Source of the DNA: Shinella yambaruensis
GTDB lineage: Bacteria; Pseudomonadota; Alphaproteobacteria; Rhizobiales; Rhizobiaceae
Assembly (NCBI RefSeq): GCF_022899355.1
Contig: NZ_JALJCK010000005.1
Coordinates: 248,001 to 312,000, forward strand
Direction: 5' to 3'
DNA: 64,000 nt
Under the pieces are notes generated by a model. That model searched no databases and was not told the DNA's origin. It worked only from the letters and a program-made list of their open reading frames with translations. Of the stretch, positions 54,296-63,833 are shown piece by piece; the stretch's first letter is position 1, and every line of letters begins with the position of its first letter. The translations under genes were made by a program, and so were the position numbers.

Positions 54296-57094
54296 TCACG
54301 CCGCCTCGCTCGCCTCAGGCCCCATGCGGATGCGCTCCACCGGCACCGGACGGCCGAGGAAGTAGCCCTGGGCCTCGTCGCACCCCTCGTCCAGCAGGAT
54401 GTCGAGCTGGCTGCGCGTCTCCACGCCTTCCGCCAGAACCGGCACGCGCAGCGTCTGGCCGAGCGCCAGGATGGCGCGGATGATGGCCTTCGCCTCGGGG
54501 CTCGCCTCCACCTCGCTCATGAAGCTGCGATCGAGCTTGATCTTGTCGAAGGGGAAGGCGCGCAGGGTTTCCAGCGAGGAATAGCCCGTGCCGAAATCGT
54601 CGATGGCGATGGTGACGCCGAAGACCTTGATGCGGCGGAGCGTCTGGAGGGCCCGCTCCTTGTCGCCGATGATGGTCGATTCGGTGATTTCCAGCTCCAG
54701 CCGGTGCGGGCTGAGGCCCGTATCCAGCAGCACCCGGTGCACGAGGTCGGCCACGTCGGCATTGCCGAGCTGCACCGGCGACAGGTTGACGGCGATCTTG
54801 TGGTCGTTGTCCCAGGTCGCGGCCTCGCGGCAGGCCTCGCGCAGCACCCATTCGCCGATCGGCAGGATGGCGCCGCACTCTTCCGCGATCGGGATGAATT
54901 CGCCCGGCGGGATCGTGCCGCGCATCGGATGGTGCCAGCGCAGCAGCACCTCGTAACCGATCGTATCCCCGGTGGTGACCGCCTTCTGCACCTGGTAATG
55001 GAGCTGGAGCTCGTTGCGCTCCACCGCCTGCCACAGATCGTTTGCGATGAGGCGGCGGCTGCGGGCGGCCTCGTCCATCGAGACCTCATAGAAGCAGACC
55101 CGCTCGGTCAGCGCTTCCTTGGCGCGATACATGGCAAGGTCGGCATTGTTGAGCAGGGCCTCGAGATTGTCGGCATCCTGCGGATAGATCGCCACGCCGA
55201 GGCTGGCACCCGGCTTGATATCGTAGCCGTCGATGCGGATTTCCTCGTGGAGGCAGGCTTCCAGCCGCTGGATGAAATCGTGGAGGTCGGACACATCCTC
55301 GAAGCGCTTTGCCGCGGCGAACTCGTCGCCGCCGAAGCGGGCGACCGTCTCATCGGCCTCAAGGCAGGCCTGCATGCGCTTCGAAAGCGTCATCAGCACC
55401 TCGTCGCCCGCGGCATGGCCGCGCGTGTCGTTGATTTCCTTGAACTTGTCGAGGTCGATGCCGATCGCCGCCACCTTGCCGCCGAAGCGCTTCGCCGAAT
55501 CGAGATCGGCTTCGAGACGGTTGTTGAAGCTTGCGCGGTTCGGCAGGCCCGTCAGGCTGTCATGGCGGGCGAGGAAGGAGATCTGCTCCTCCGAGCGCAG
55601 GCGCTCGGACACGTCCTCATAGGTGGCGACCCACGCGCCGTCCGGCAGTGTGCGATAGCGCAGCTGCACGGAAATGCCGCTTGCCAGCTTCTCGACGATC
55701 ACGCCGCTGTCATTGGCCTGGATGGCGGCGCGGCGGCGCGCATACATGTCGCGCGCCCGCGGCTGCCAGACCTCGGGATCGACGAAGACGTCGGCGACGC
55801 CCTGGTCGACGATCTCGCGCAGCGTCATGCCGGGGCGGATACGGCCTTCCGGGAAGCCGAAGATCTCGCTGTAGCGCTTGTTGGCGAGCAGCAGGCGCTC
55901 GTCCTTGTCGAACAGGCAGAGGCCCTGCGACATGTTTTCCAGCGCCAGGTCAAGGTTCTTCGTCACCTCGGCGAGACGGTCGGCATCGGCCTTTTCCTTC
56001 GTCACGTCCTTGGTGATCTTGGCATAGCCGACAAGCGTGCCGCCCGTGTCGTAGATGGCGTCCATCACCACGTTCGCCCAGAAGCGCGAACCGTCCTTGC
56101 GATAGCGCCAGCCCTCGTTCTCGTATTTGCCTTCCTCCCGCGCGATCGCCAGCGCCTGCTCCGGCACGCCGGCGGCGCGGTCCTCCTCGCTGTAGAAACG
56201 CGAGAAATGCTGGCCGACGATCTCGTGCGCCTTGTAGCCCTTGTTGCGCTCGGCGCCGCCGTTCCAGTTGGCCACGCGGCCGTCCGGATCGAGCATGTAG
56301 ATGGCATAGTCCTTGACGCCCTGCACCAGCATGGCGAACTGGCGCATGCTCTCGTTTGCCGCAAGCTCGGCCTGCCGCGCGAAGACGGCCGCCGTCAGGC
56401 CCGTGAAGAGCAGCGAGAAGGCGACGACGGCGATCAGCGGCGCCATCAGGCCCACGGACAAGATCGTGTCGTCGCTTACCGGCACCAGGCCGGGCGTGAG
56501 CGTCACCGCCGCCATGGCGGTGAAATGCAGCGACACGACGCCGAGCGCCATCAGCACGGTGGCGAGCGCCCGGTCGCGAAGCAGCGCCTGCGGGCGCATG
56601 CAGAAGACCAGCGCAAGCGCCCCGAAGAGCCCGGCGCAAACGACCGAAGCCGTCACATAGGCGAGGTCCCAATGGAGGGTGCCCGGCACTTCCAGCGCCG
56701 CCATGCCGATATAGTGCATGGAGGTGACGCCGGCACCGAGCAGCAGGCCGCCGGCGACGGCCGCGCTCCTGCCGGGAACATAGGTGGCGATGGCAAGGCC
56801 GATCGTCGTCACGACGATCGCGACACCGAGCGAGACCAGCGTCAGCTCCATGCCGAAGCCCATGACGACGCCGGGGTCGTAGGCCAGCATGGCGATGAAA
56901 TGCGTTGCCCAGATGCCGAAGCCGCTCGACGTGCCGGCCGCCCCGAGCCAGAGATTGCGCGCCATGCCCTTGGCAGCCTGCGCCCTTTGCGTCAGCGTCA
57001 CCGCAACATAACAGGACAGGAAGCAGATGAGGGCTGCGAGCAGGACGAGACGGAGGTCGTGCTCGACGGTCAGGCAGGTCAGAATGCGGAGCAT
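54296..57094 (-). CDS. MHYT-PAS-PAS-GGDEF-EAL membrane c-di-GMP enzyme
   Basis: A 932-residue membrane protein. Seven N-terminal helices (about 1-240) carry three MHYT-type motifs: ATHFIAM, SMHYIGM and SLHFTAM, a proposed oxygen, CO or NO sensor with copper. Two PAS domains follow (about 250-370 and 385-500), then GGDEF (FGGDEFAA near 589) and EAL-type (EVL in GYEVLLRW near 716, ETES-like ITESTI, DDFGTGYSSLE). GGDEF is intact; the EAL signature is EVL, an allowed but less common variant. A 15-bp palindrome lies upstream at 57219. Confidence 0.93.
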   Translation of the reverse strand: MLRILTCLTVEHDLRLVLLAALICFLSCYVAVTLTQRAQAAKGMARNLWLGAAGTSSGFGIWATHFIAMLAYDPGVVMGFGMELTLVSLGVAIVVTTIGLAIATYVPGRSAAVAGGLLLGAGVTSMHYIGMAALEVPGTLHWDLAYVTASVVCAGLFGALALVFCMRPQALLRDRALATVLMALGVVSLHFTAMAAVTLTPGLVPVSDDTILSVGLMAPLIAVVAFSLLFTGLTAAVFARQAELAANESMRQFAMLVQGVKDYAIYMLDPDGRVANWNGGAERNKGYKAHEIVGQHFSRFYSEEDRAAGVPEQALAIAREEGKYENEGWRYRKDGSRFWANVVMDAIYDTGGTLVGYAKITKDVTKEKADADRLAEVTKNLDLALENMSQGLCLFDKDERLLLANKRYSEIFGFPEGRIRPGMTLREIVDQGVADVFVDPEVWQPRARDMYARRRAAIQANDSGVIVEKLASGISVQLRYRTLPDGAWVATYEDVSERLRSEEQISFLARHDSLTGLPNRASFNNRLEADLDSAKRFGGKVAAIGIDLDKFKEINDTRGHAAGDEVLMTLSKRMQACLEADETVARFGGDEFAAAKRFEDVSDLHDFIQRLEACLHEEIRIDGYDIKPGASLGVAIYPQDADNLEALLNNADLAMYRAKEALTERVCFYEVSMDEAARSRRLIANDLWQAVERNELQLHYQVQKAVTTGDTIGYEVLLRWHHPMRGTIPPGEFIPIAEECGAILPIGEWVLREACREAATWDNDHKIAVNLSPVQLGNADVADLVHRVLLDTGLSPHRLELEITESTIIGDKERALQTLRRIKVFGVTIAIDDFGTGYSSLETLRAFPFDKIKLDRSFMSEVEASPEAKAIIRAILALGQTLRVPVLAEGVETRSQLDILLDEGCDEAQGYFLGRPVPVERIRMGPEASEAA

Positions 57095-57218
57095 GAAAGG
57101 TCACCGGTGGGAATGAGATGGCCCCACTCAGCCGGACAACCCTAAAAAATGAGTGAATTCAGATATGGCGATACCGGGCCGCCAGACCCTACATCGGTTC
57201 ATACTTAACAAAAGTCAA

Positions 57219-57233
57219 AACAGTACAACTGTT
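57219..57233. promoter_or_regulatory. 15-bp palindrome upstream of the MHYT gene
   Basis: AACAGTACAACTGTT has 6-bp arms around ACA and sits about 125 nt before the MHYT start, near a TTGACT (minus strand, 57213-57218). A regulator site is possible; no match to a known operator is claimed. Confidence 0.4.
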
Positions 57234-57279
57234 CCAATCCGTAACAAAAATTCCGCTCAACTTGTGCGCATCACCACGC

Positions 57280-58497
57280 TCAGAGCGTCAGGGCCTTGAG
57301 GTCCGTCGCGGGGTCCTCCAGGGCGGCGCGCTCGGGCGTGCGGCCCATCTCGATCAGCTTCTTGCCGACCACATAGGCCTTGGCATCGTTGACCGCGTCG
57401 ACGGCGATCAGCCTGCCCGCGCGGAAGTACCAGACGGAGACGCTGCCCTCGCGCGCGCCGGGGCGCACGAAGGTATCGTCGAACCCCATGCAGAAGCCGG
57501 CGATCTGCAGCTTGACGTCATACTGGTCGGACCAGAACCAGGGTTTCGGCTCGTAGGGCAGATCGCCGCCGGCGATGACCGCGGCGGCGGCCTCCGCCTG
57601 GTCGACGGCATTCTGCACGGATTCGAGCCGCACGCGGTTGCCTTCGAAAGGCAGCACCGCGCAGTCGCCCATGGCGAAGATCGCCGGGTCGGAGGTGCGG
57701 GCATGGGCATCGACGACGATGCCGTTTGCGACCTCCAGCCCGGCATCGCGCGCAAGCCTGTCGTTCGCCGCAACGCCGATGCCGGCGATCACCACGTCGA
57801 CGGGCAGCACGAAGCCGTCGGAAAGTTCCGCGCCGGTGACGCGGCCGTTTTCGCCGAGGAGCCGGACGAGGCCGGTCTTTTCCCGCACATCGACGCCGCG
57901 CGCCGTGTGGATCGCCTTGAGGATCGTGGCGGTCGCGGGCGAGGCGACGCGGGCAAGGATGCGGTCGGCCATCTCGATGACCGTGACATGCAGCCCCCTG
58001 CCCCGCGCGACCGCCGCCGCTTCGAGGCCGATATAGCCGCCGCCGACGACGAGCGCCCGGCGGCCCTCCTGCATTTCGAGGCCGAGGCGATCGGCATCGC
58101 GGTAGTCGCGCACGGTGAAGACGCCGTCGAGGTCGCCGCCGATCTCGGCCGGCAGGCGGCGCGGCGTCGCGCCGGTGGCGAGCGCCAGAACGCCGTAGTG
58201 CAGCGTCGAGCCGTCGCTGAGCGTCACCGTCCTTGCGGCGCGGTCGATGGCGGTGACTTCGGTCGAGAGGCGGATCTCGACATTGTTGTCCGCATACCAG
58301 CTTTCCGGGCGGAACATCAGCCGGCCGAGATCGGCCTCGCCGAGCAGGTATTTCTTGGAGAGCGGCGGACGCTGGTAGGGATGGCTCGCCTCGGCGGCGA
58401 TGATGGTGATCGGCCGCTCGTCCTTCAGCGCGCGCAATTTGGCAACCAGGGCAAAGGCGGCCTGACCGCCGCCCGCAACAACCAGTCTTCCCGTCAC
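57280..58497 (-). CDS. FAD-dependent ferredoxin reductase-type oxidoreductase
   Basis: A 405-residue pyridine nucleotide-disulfide oxidoreductase. The FAD motif VVAGGGQAAFALVAKLR is at the N-terminus, the NAD motif VVGGGYIGLEAAAVARG is near 150, and FAMGDCAVL closes the FAD site near 275. A C-terminal reductase domain (WFWSDQYDVKLQIAG) is typical of ferredoxin/putidaredoxin/rhodocoxin reductases. The GTG at 58497 is used. No ferredoxin or P450 gene lies close by. The partner is unknown. Confidence 0.9.
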   Translation of the reverse strand: MTGRLVVAGGGQAAFALVAKLRALKDERPITIIAAEASHPYQRPPLSKKYLLGEADLGRLMFRPESWYADNNVEIRLSTEVTAIDRAARTVTLSDGSTLHYGVLALATGATPRRLPAEIGGDLDGVFTVRDYRDADRLGLEMQEGRRALVVGGGYIGLEAAAVARGRGLHVTVIEMADRILARVASPATATILKAIHTARGVDVREKTGLVRLLGENGRVTGAELSDGFVLPVDVVIAGIGVAANDRLARDAGLEVANGIVVDAHARTSDPAIFAMGDCAVLPFEGNRVRLESVQNAVDQAEAAAAVIAGGDLPYEPKPWFWSDQYDVKLQIAGFCMGFDDTFVRPGAREGSVSVWYFRAGRLIAVDAVNDAKAYVVGKKLIEMGRTPERAALEDPATDLKALTL

Positions 58498-58590
58498 GAT
58501 GTCGTCCGTCCCGTCCTTGTTTTCCGAGAGGTAGCGCGCCGGAACCGGCGGCGTCAACTCATCGCCGCGCCGCCGGATTTTTCGTTTGCG

Positions 58591-59298
58591 TCAGGGCTTG
58601 GCGGGGATTTCGAGGCCCTTTATCGCCGCCGGGCGCGCAAGGCAGCGCTCCAGCCAGGCCATCACGGCCGGGAAGCCTGCATAGTCCAGCGCCTCGCGAC
58701 CGCCATAGAAGACATCCGCGCCGCGGATCCACGGGAAGGTCGTGATGTCCGCGATGGTGTATTCGTCGCCCATGATCCACCGGCGGTCCTTCAGGCGGTC
58801 TTCGAGGATCGAGAGCAGGCGCTTGGCTTCGTCGCGGTAACGCTCGGCAGGATAGGGATTGTTGGCCACCTTGTCGGCGGCGAACTTGTAGAAATGGCCG
58901 AACTGGCCGAACATCGGCCCGACGCCGCTCATCTGGAACATGACCCAGGCGAGCGTCTCGTAGCGCCCGGCGGCATCGGCCGGGATCAGCTTGCCGGTCT
59001 TTTCGGCGAGATAGACGAGGATCGCGCCCGATTCGAAGAGGCCGATCGGCTTGCCGTCCGGGCCGTCCGGATCGATGATCGCGGGAATGCGGCCGTTCGG
59101 GTTCAGCGAGATGAAGTCCGGCGACTTGACGCCCTCGGGCCCGAACTCGATCCGGTGCGCCTCATAGGGCAGGCCGAGCTCCTCCAGCGCGATCGACACC
59201 TTCACGCCGTTCGGCGTCGGCAGCGAATAGAGCTGGATGATATCGGGGTTCCTGGCGGGCCACTTCTTGGTGACGGGGAAGGCGGAAAGGTCGGACAA
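58591..59298 (-). CDS. Glutathione S-transferase family protein (YfcG/YghU-like)
   Basis: A 235-residue GST. The N-terminal thioredoxin-like domain contains LYSLPTPNGVKVSIALEELG and FISLNPNGRIPAI, and the helical C-terminal domain contains YTIADITTFPWI. The TPNG arrangement and length fit the Nu-class disulfide-bond reductases YfcG/YghU. It is upstream of the FAD reductase, separated by 93 nt. Confidence 0.9.
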   Translation of the reverse strand: MSDLSAFPVTKKWPARNPDIIQLYSLPTPNGVKVSIALEELGLPYEAHRIEFGPEGVKSPDFISLNPNGRIPAIIDPDGPDGKPIGLFESGAILVYLAEKTGKLIPADAAGRYETLAWVMFQMSGVGPMFGQFGHFYKFAADKVANNPYPAERYRDEAKRLLSILEDRLKDRRWIMGDEYTIADITTFPWIRGADVFYGGREALDYAGFPAVMAWLERCLARPAAIKGLEIPAKP

Positions 59299-59373
59299 GG
59301 CGGGCTCCTTCTGAGTTAGATCAAGGATATAGGAGCCGTATCGCCTGCCCGCAAGCAGGAGCCTGGCGGTGAA

Positions 59374-59925
59374 TCATCCGGATTTCCGCGCCAGCCAGAC
59401 CGTCGCGCCGCCACAATCCGGATCCTCCCGCCGGTGCTCCACGACGGCAAAGCCGTTTGCCGCCAGAAGCTCCCGGTACTCCGCACCGCCGAGGCTGGCA
59501 TGGTAGAGCGGCTCGCCCTGGAAGGTGCCGACGACGACACCCTGCGATGGGCCCGACGTGAACAGCAGCATCGCGCCCGGTGCGGCCATGGCAGCAAAAC
59601 GGGGAAACATCGCCCGCTGGTCCTGCGGCGTCAGGTGGAAGAAGCTGTGCCAGGCCAGAATGCCGGCGAAGGTCTTGCCAGGGGCAAAGCCGCGCATGTC
59701 GGCGACGTACCAGTCATGGGCGGGATGGCGCGCTCGGCAGAGGCCGACCAGCGTTTGCGATGCATCGACGCCCGTGACGGCAAAGCCGCGTGTGATGAGG
59801 CTCGCGGCCAGCGGCGCGGTGAAGCGGTCGAGCCATGGCTTCTCGGAGAGATCGCGGCCGCGGATACGGTCGAAGGCGTCCGCATGGCGCTCGTAAAGGC
59901 CGGCAATGCGGTCCGCCTCGTCCAT
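59374..59925 (-). CDS. Class I SAM methyltransferase with internal loss of motif I
   Basis: A 183-residue protein that matches a family of about 205 residues (IAGLYERHADAFDRIRG ... VTGVDASQTLVGLCRARHP ... DMRGFAPGKTFAGILAWHSFFHL). Between LDRFTAP and LAASLITRGFAVTGVD the expected glycine motif (VLDLGCGxG) is missing, about 20 residues, with the frame kept. Without this loop SAM binding is doubtful, so it may be a decaying gene. It starts 1 nt after the hisG stop, so it is still in the his transcript. Confidence 0.8.
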   Translation of the reverse strand: MDEADRIAGLYERHADAFDRIRGRDLSEKPWLDRFTAPLAASLITRGFAVTGVDASQTLVGLCRARHPAHDWYVADMRGFAPGKTFAGILAWHSFFHLTPQDQRAMFPRFAAMAAPGAMLLFTSGPSQGVVVGTFQGEPLYHASLGGAEYRELLAANGFAVVEHRREDPDCGGATVWLARKSG

Positions 59926-59926
59926 C

Positions 59927-60622
59927 TCAGAGCGCTTTGCGCACCGCCTGGACGATCTCGGCGACGACGGGATCGCCCTCATGTTCTTCCTTGCGGGCGC
60001 GCACGAGGCAGGCCTCGGACTTGAGGATGACGCCGTCCGAGAGGATCTTCAGGTGGTTGGCCGTCAGCGTCGAGCCGGTCGAGGTGATGTCGACGATGAT
60101 GTCGGCCGAGCCCGAGGCCGGCGCACCCTCGGTCGCCCCGAGGCTCTCGACGATGCGGTAGAGCTGGATGCCGTGGTTGCCGGAGAAGAACTGCTGCGTG
60201 AGGCGCCAGTATTTCGTGGCGATGGTGAGCCGCCGGCCGTGGCGGGCGCGGAAATCCTGGGCGACGTCGCCGAGATCGGCCATCGTGTCGACATCCAGCC
60301 AGATTTCCGGCACGGCGACGACGACATCCGCATGGCCGAAGCCGAGGCGGGCGCAGAATTCGACGCGGGCATCCGCCTCCGCCAGCCCCTCGCGCACCAG
60401 GTCCTCGCCGGTCACGCCAAAATCGACGGTGCCGTTGGCGATCTCGCGGGAGATCTCGGAGGCCGAGAGGAAGGCGATCTCGATGTCGTCGCGCCCCTCG
60501 ACGCGGCCACGATAGGAGCGGTCGTTGCCGACGGCGACGACGGAGAAACCGGCGCGGGCGAGCACGGCGGAGCTGTCCTCCTTCATGCGCCCCTTGGAGG
60601 GAAGGCCGATGGTGATGGTCAT
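59927..60622 (-). CDS. hisG: ATP phosphoribosyltransferase catalytic subunit (short form)
   Basis: A 231-residue HisG_S, the first step of histidine biosynthesis (PRPP plus ATP). It begins [13 protein letters not shown] and carries the phosphate-binding loop [20 protein letters not shown]. Short HisG lacks the regulatory domain and needs HisZ, encoded directly upstream with a 4-nt overlap (ATGA). Feedback control would be through HisZ. Confidence 0.95.
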   Translation of the reverse strand: MTITIGLPSKGRMKEDSSAVLARAGFSVVAVGNDRSYRGRVEGRDDIEIAFLSASEISREIANGTVDFGVTGEDLVREGLAEADARVEFCARLGFGHADVVVAVPEIWLDVDTMADLGDVAQDFRARHGRRLTIATKYWRLTQQFFSGNHGIQLYRIVESLGATEGAPASGSADIIVDITSTGSTLTANHLKILSDGVILKSEACLVRARKEEHEGDPVVAEIVQAVRKAL

Positions 60623-61752
60623 GCGGCAGCTCCCTTCACGCCCGCGATACGGTCGAGCCAGAGCGAGAAGCCGACGGCCGGAATGCGCTCCCTCGCACCG
60701 AGCAGGGTCAAGAGCCGGTCGAAGCGGCCGCCGCCGGCAAGCACCAGGCTCTCCCCGGCCGGCGCGATCTCGAAGACGAGGCCGGTATAATAATCGAGCG
60801 GGCGGCCGAAGGCGGCGCGATAGGTGATCGTCGCCGGATCGACGCCCGTCGCGCTTAGCGCCGCGACGCGGCTTTCGAAGCGCGCGAGCGCCGCGCCGAG
60901 CGAAAGGCCGGCCTTTCCGGCGAAGGCGGCGAGCGCCCCGGGCGCCTCGGCAAGGCTCAGCTCCAGCGCCAGGAACTCCCTGAGGAGCGCCAGCGTGCGG
61001 GCATCGAGCCGCGTGTTGGCCAGTTCCATCTTCTCGCGCAGGCGCCGGGCGATATCGGCCGGGCTGCGGCTGGCATTGGTGGAATAGCCGGTTGCCTCCA
61101 TCGTCGCGTCGATATGGGCGATCAGCGTCGCCTCGTCGTCGAGCTTGCCGAGAATGGCGAGGCGGTCGACCTCCGGGCCGAAGACGCCGTCGCGCGCCGG
61201 ATTGGAGAGGTCGTCCATCAGCCGCTGCAGCTGCGCCTGGTTGCCGAAGGCATGGACGAGCCGCTTCTGCCAGCCGGCGGGAAGACCACAGGCCGCCACC
61301 ACGGCTTCGAAGACCGACTGGTCGCCGAGCACCACGGAGAAGGCCACGCCCGGCAGGCGATTCTTCAAGACGGTCAGCGCGTCACGCACGGCGCGCGCAT
61401 CGGCCCTTGCGACGTCCGGCTCGCCGAGATCCTCGATGCCGGCCTGGTAGAACTCGTTCGAGCCCTCGCGGCGCTGGCGGAACACCTCGCCGAGATAGGC
61501 GTAGCGCTTGGGCGTGCCCGTCGCCGTCTCGATATGGCGCAGGCAGACGGGAATGGTGAATTCGGGCCGGAGGCACAGGCTCTTGCCGGTCTCGCTCTCC
61601 GTCAGGAAGATGCGCCGGCGCAGGTCCTCGCCCGCCATGTCGAGAAAGGGTTCGGCCGGCTGGATGACCGGCGTGTCGACACGCTCCGTACCGAGACGTT
61701 CGAGATCGGCGATGAGATCGGGCGCGAAAGCGGGGAGGTTGACTAGAGGCAT
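60619..61752 (-). CDS. hisZ: ATP phosphoribosyltransferase regulatory subunit
   Basis: A 377-residue HisRS-like paralogue without anticodon domain. Class II motif 2-like [15 protein letters not shown] and [20 protein letters not shown] are visible, along with the late GGGRFDRLL. The ATG at 61752 has GGAGGTG 7 nt upstream; the frame continues up through repeat D and was cut there. It activates the short HisG. Confidence 0.93.
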   Translation of the reverse strand: MPLVNLPAFAPDLIADLERLGTERVDTPVIQPAEPFLDMAGEDLRRRIFLTESETGKSLCLRPEFTIPVCLRHIETATGTPKRYAYLGEVFRQRREGSNEFYQAGIEDLGEPDVARADARAVRDALTVLKNRLPGVAFSVVLGDQSVFEAVVAACGLPAGWQKRLVHAFGNQAQLQRLMDDLSNPARDGVFGPEVDRLAILGKLDDEATLIAHIDATMEATGYSTNASRSPADIARRLREKMELANTRLDARTLALLREFLALELSLAEAPGALAAFAGKAGLSLGAALARFESRVAALSATGVDPATITYRAAFGRPLDYYTGLVFEIAPAGESLVLAGGGRFDRLLTLLGARERIPAVGFSLWLDRIAGVKGAAA

Positions 61753-61780
61753 GGAAACACCTCCGGTCGTGGGGAGGCAC

Positions 61781-61936
61781 ACCCCCCTCTGGCCTGCCGG
61801 CCATCTCCCCCACAAGGGGGGAGATCGGCTGGCCATATCGGCATTGCCCAAAGTGAAGCGTTAGAGATGGGCGAAACGGTGCAACAATTTGATCTCCCCC
61901 CCTGTGGGGGAGATGGCCGGCAGGCCAGAGGGGGGT
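61781..61936. repeat. Intergenic palindromic element, copy D
   Basis: About 156 bp between hisZ and hisS. Compared with copy A the arms read CACAAG and CTGTG instead of CTCAAG and CTTGAG, so left and right arms changed together. It begins 21 nt after the hisS stop and ends 28 nt before the hisZ start side of the gap, so it separates hisS from hisZG. Confidence 0.9.
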
Positions 61937-61957
61937 GGAACCGCGCGCTCATCGCCG

Positions 61958-63481
61958 TCAGCCGGCCCGCGCCCGGTCTTCGGCCTGGGCGTCGAGGATT
62001 TCGCGAACCCTGGCGACGAGTTCGGCCTCCGGCACGGAGACCTGCGCCACGCGGGCCTCGCGCCAGGCGATGTTGTCCTCGATCTCGCCGGAAAGGCGCT
62101 TGCCCTCGATCAGGTCCTTGATCTGCACGAGGCCTTCGGCGCGCTCGTCGCCGCCCTGGATGATCGCGACGGGGGCGCCGCGGCGGTCGGCATATTTGAG
62201 CTGATTGCCGAACTTCTTCCAGTTGCCCTGGTACATTTCGGCGCGGATGCCGGCGGCGCGCAGCTCCTGCGTGAAACGCTGGTAGCGGCCCATGCTCTCG
62301 ATGTCGCCGTCCATGACCGTGACGAGCACGGGGGCGACGACCTCGTCCTGGCCGAGCTTGCCGAGATTCTTCAGCGCCGTCATCAGGCGCGAGACGCCGA
62401 TGGAAAAGCCGGTGGCCGGCACGGGCTGGCCCATGAAGCGGGAAACGAGGCCGTCATAACGGCCGCCGCCGCCGACGGAGCCGAAGACGACCTTCTCGCC
62501 CTTCTCGTTGGTGACGGCGAACTGCAGCTCGGCCTCGAAGACCGGGCCGGTGTAATATTCGAGACCGCGCACGCAGGAGGGATCGACCTTGATGCGGCCG
62601 GCATCATAGCCCGCGCTGGCGACGAGTTTCGCGATCTGCTCGAGTTCCTGCACGCCTTCACGGGCACGCTCGTTCTGCCCGAAGCGACGGTCGAGCGAAG
62701 CGACGGTCTCCAGATTGTCGCCGAAGGACGAGGTGTCGAGCACGCCGACCAGCAGCTCGATGCCGGCGGGATCGAGGCCGACGCCCTTGGTGAAATCGCC
62801 GCTTTCGTCCTTGCGCCCCGCGCCGAGAAGCTCGCGGACGCCTGGAATGCCGAACTTGTCGAACTTGTCGAGCGCGCGCAGGGCATTCAGCCGGCGCGCC
62901 GTATTCTCCTCGCCGCCAAGGCCGACGACCTCCAGCATGCCGTCCAGAACCTTGCGGTTGTTGACGCGGATGACGTAGTCGCCGCGGGCGATGCCGAGGG
63001 CTTCCATCGTATCGGCGAACATCATGCACATTTCGGCGTCCGCCTGAACGCCGGCCGCGCCCACCGTATCGGCATCGAACTGCATGAACTGGCGGAAGCG
63101 GCCCGGGCCCGGCTTCTCGTTGCGGAAGACGTATCCGGCGCGGTAGGTGCGGTAGGGCAGCTGGATCTCGTTGAAATTCTCCGCGACATGGCGGGCAAGC
63201 GGCGCCGTCAGGTCGTAGCGCAGGCTCATCCACTGATCGTCGTCGTCCTGCAACGAGAAGACGCCCTCGTTCGGGCGGTCGCTGTCCGGCAGGAACTTGC
63301 CGAGCGCGTCGGTATATTCGAAAAGCGGGGTTTCGACCGGGTCGAAGCCGTAGTGCTCGTAGACCGCACGGATCTTCGCGGTCATTTCGGTGAGGGCGCG
63401 GATGTCCGCGGCGTCACGGTCGACGAAGCCGCGCGGCAGGCGGGCCTTCAGCTTCTGCGGTTTTTTCTGCTTTTCGCTCAT
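61958..63481 (-). CDS. hisS: Histidyl-tRNA synthetase
   Basis: A 507-residue class II synthetase. Motif 2 region [14 protein letters not shown] and [20 protein letters not shown], the histidine-A loop [14 protein letters not shown] and motif 3 [15 protein letters not shown] are all present, plus a C-terminal anticodon domain. It is longer than E. coli HisS (about 424), as in other rhizobia. It is first of the hisS-hisZ-hisG run. Confidence 0.96.
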   Translation of the reverse strand: MSEKQKKPQKLKARLPRGFVDRDAADIRALTEMTAKIRAVYEHYGFDPVETPLFEYTDALGKFLPDSDRPNEGVFSLQDDDDQWMSLRYDLTAPLARHVAENFNEIQLPYRTYRAGYVFRNEKPGPGRFRQFMQFDADTVGAAGVQADAEMCMMFADTMEALGIARGDYVIRVNNRKVLDGMLEVVGLGGEENTARRLNALRALDKFDKFGIPGVRELLGAGRKDESGDFTKGVGLDPAGIELLVGVLDTSSFGDNLETVASLDRRFGQNERAREGVQELEQIAKLVASAGYDAGRIKVDPSCVRGLEYYTGPVFEAELQFAVTNEKGEKVVFGSVGGGGRYDGLVSRFMGQPVPATGFSIGVSRLMTALKNLGKLGQDEVVAPVLVTVMDGDIESMGRYQRFTQELRAAGIRAEMYQGNWKKFGNQLKYADRRGAPVAIIQGGDERAEGLVQIKDLIEGKRLSGEIEDNIAWREARVAQVSVPEAELVARVREILDAQAEDRARAG

Positions 63482-63833
63482 CGGGATACCCGAAATTCCT
63501 GTATTTCCGTTGCGGTTTCCCTAGCGGATTGGACGGGCAGCGGCAAGGGCGGAAGCGCCCCGGTATCCCGGCCGGGGCGACAGCATGGCCCAACCGCGCA
63601 CGACGACGGCGCAAGCCATGGATGCCGCGGCGGCGCAGGCGCTGGGAGAGGCGGCGGCGGCAACGCGACCTTCCGCTTCGCCAGGATCGCCCGCCCGGCC
63701 AGCCAGAGACGGCCGGCGGTCCGATCCGGGGCACGCTCGCGGTGGCGCGCCGGCCAAGCAAATGGACGCGGAAGGGCCGGACGTTCCCGACCGGCCCTTT
63801 CCTTTTGCTCGCGGGCCGCCTATCTGTTGGCGC
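63482..63833. other. Intergenic stretch between hisS and the last gene
   Basis: 352 nt with no convincing gene. The hisS promoter should lie here. A plus-strand frame from an ATG at 63585 stays open into the final gene, but it has no family resemblance. A terminator-like hairpin lies at its end. Confidence 0.5.
63772..63806 (+). terminator. Terminator-like hairpin without an obvious upstream plus-strand gene
   Basis: Stem AAGGGCCGG / CCGGCCCTT with a 10-nt loop and TCCTTTTGC after it. It would end plus-strand transcription, yet no plus-strand gene is seen before it in 63482-63771. Confidence 0.5.

Noticed and set aside
54704..57145. 813-codon open frame antisense to the MHYT gene
   Set aside because: Shadow of the opposite strand; low-complexity, charged, without motifs.
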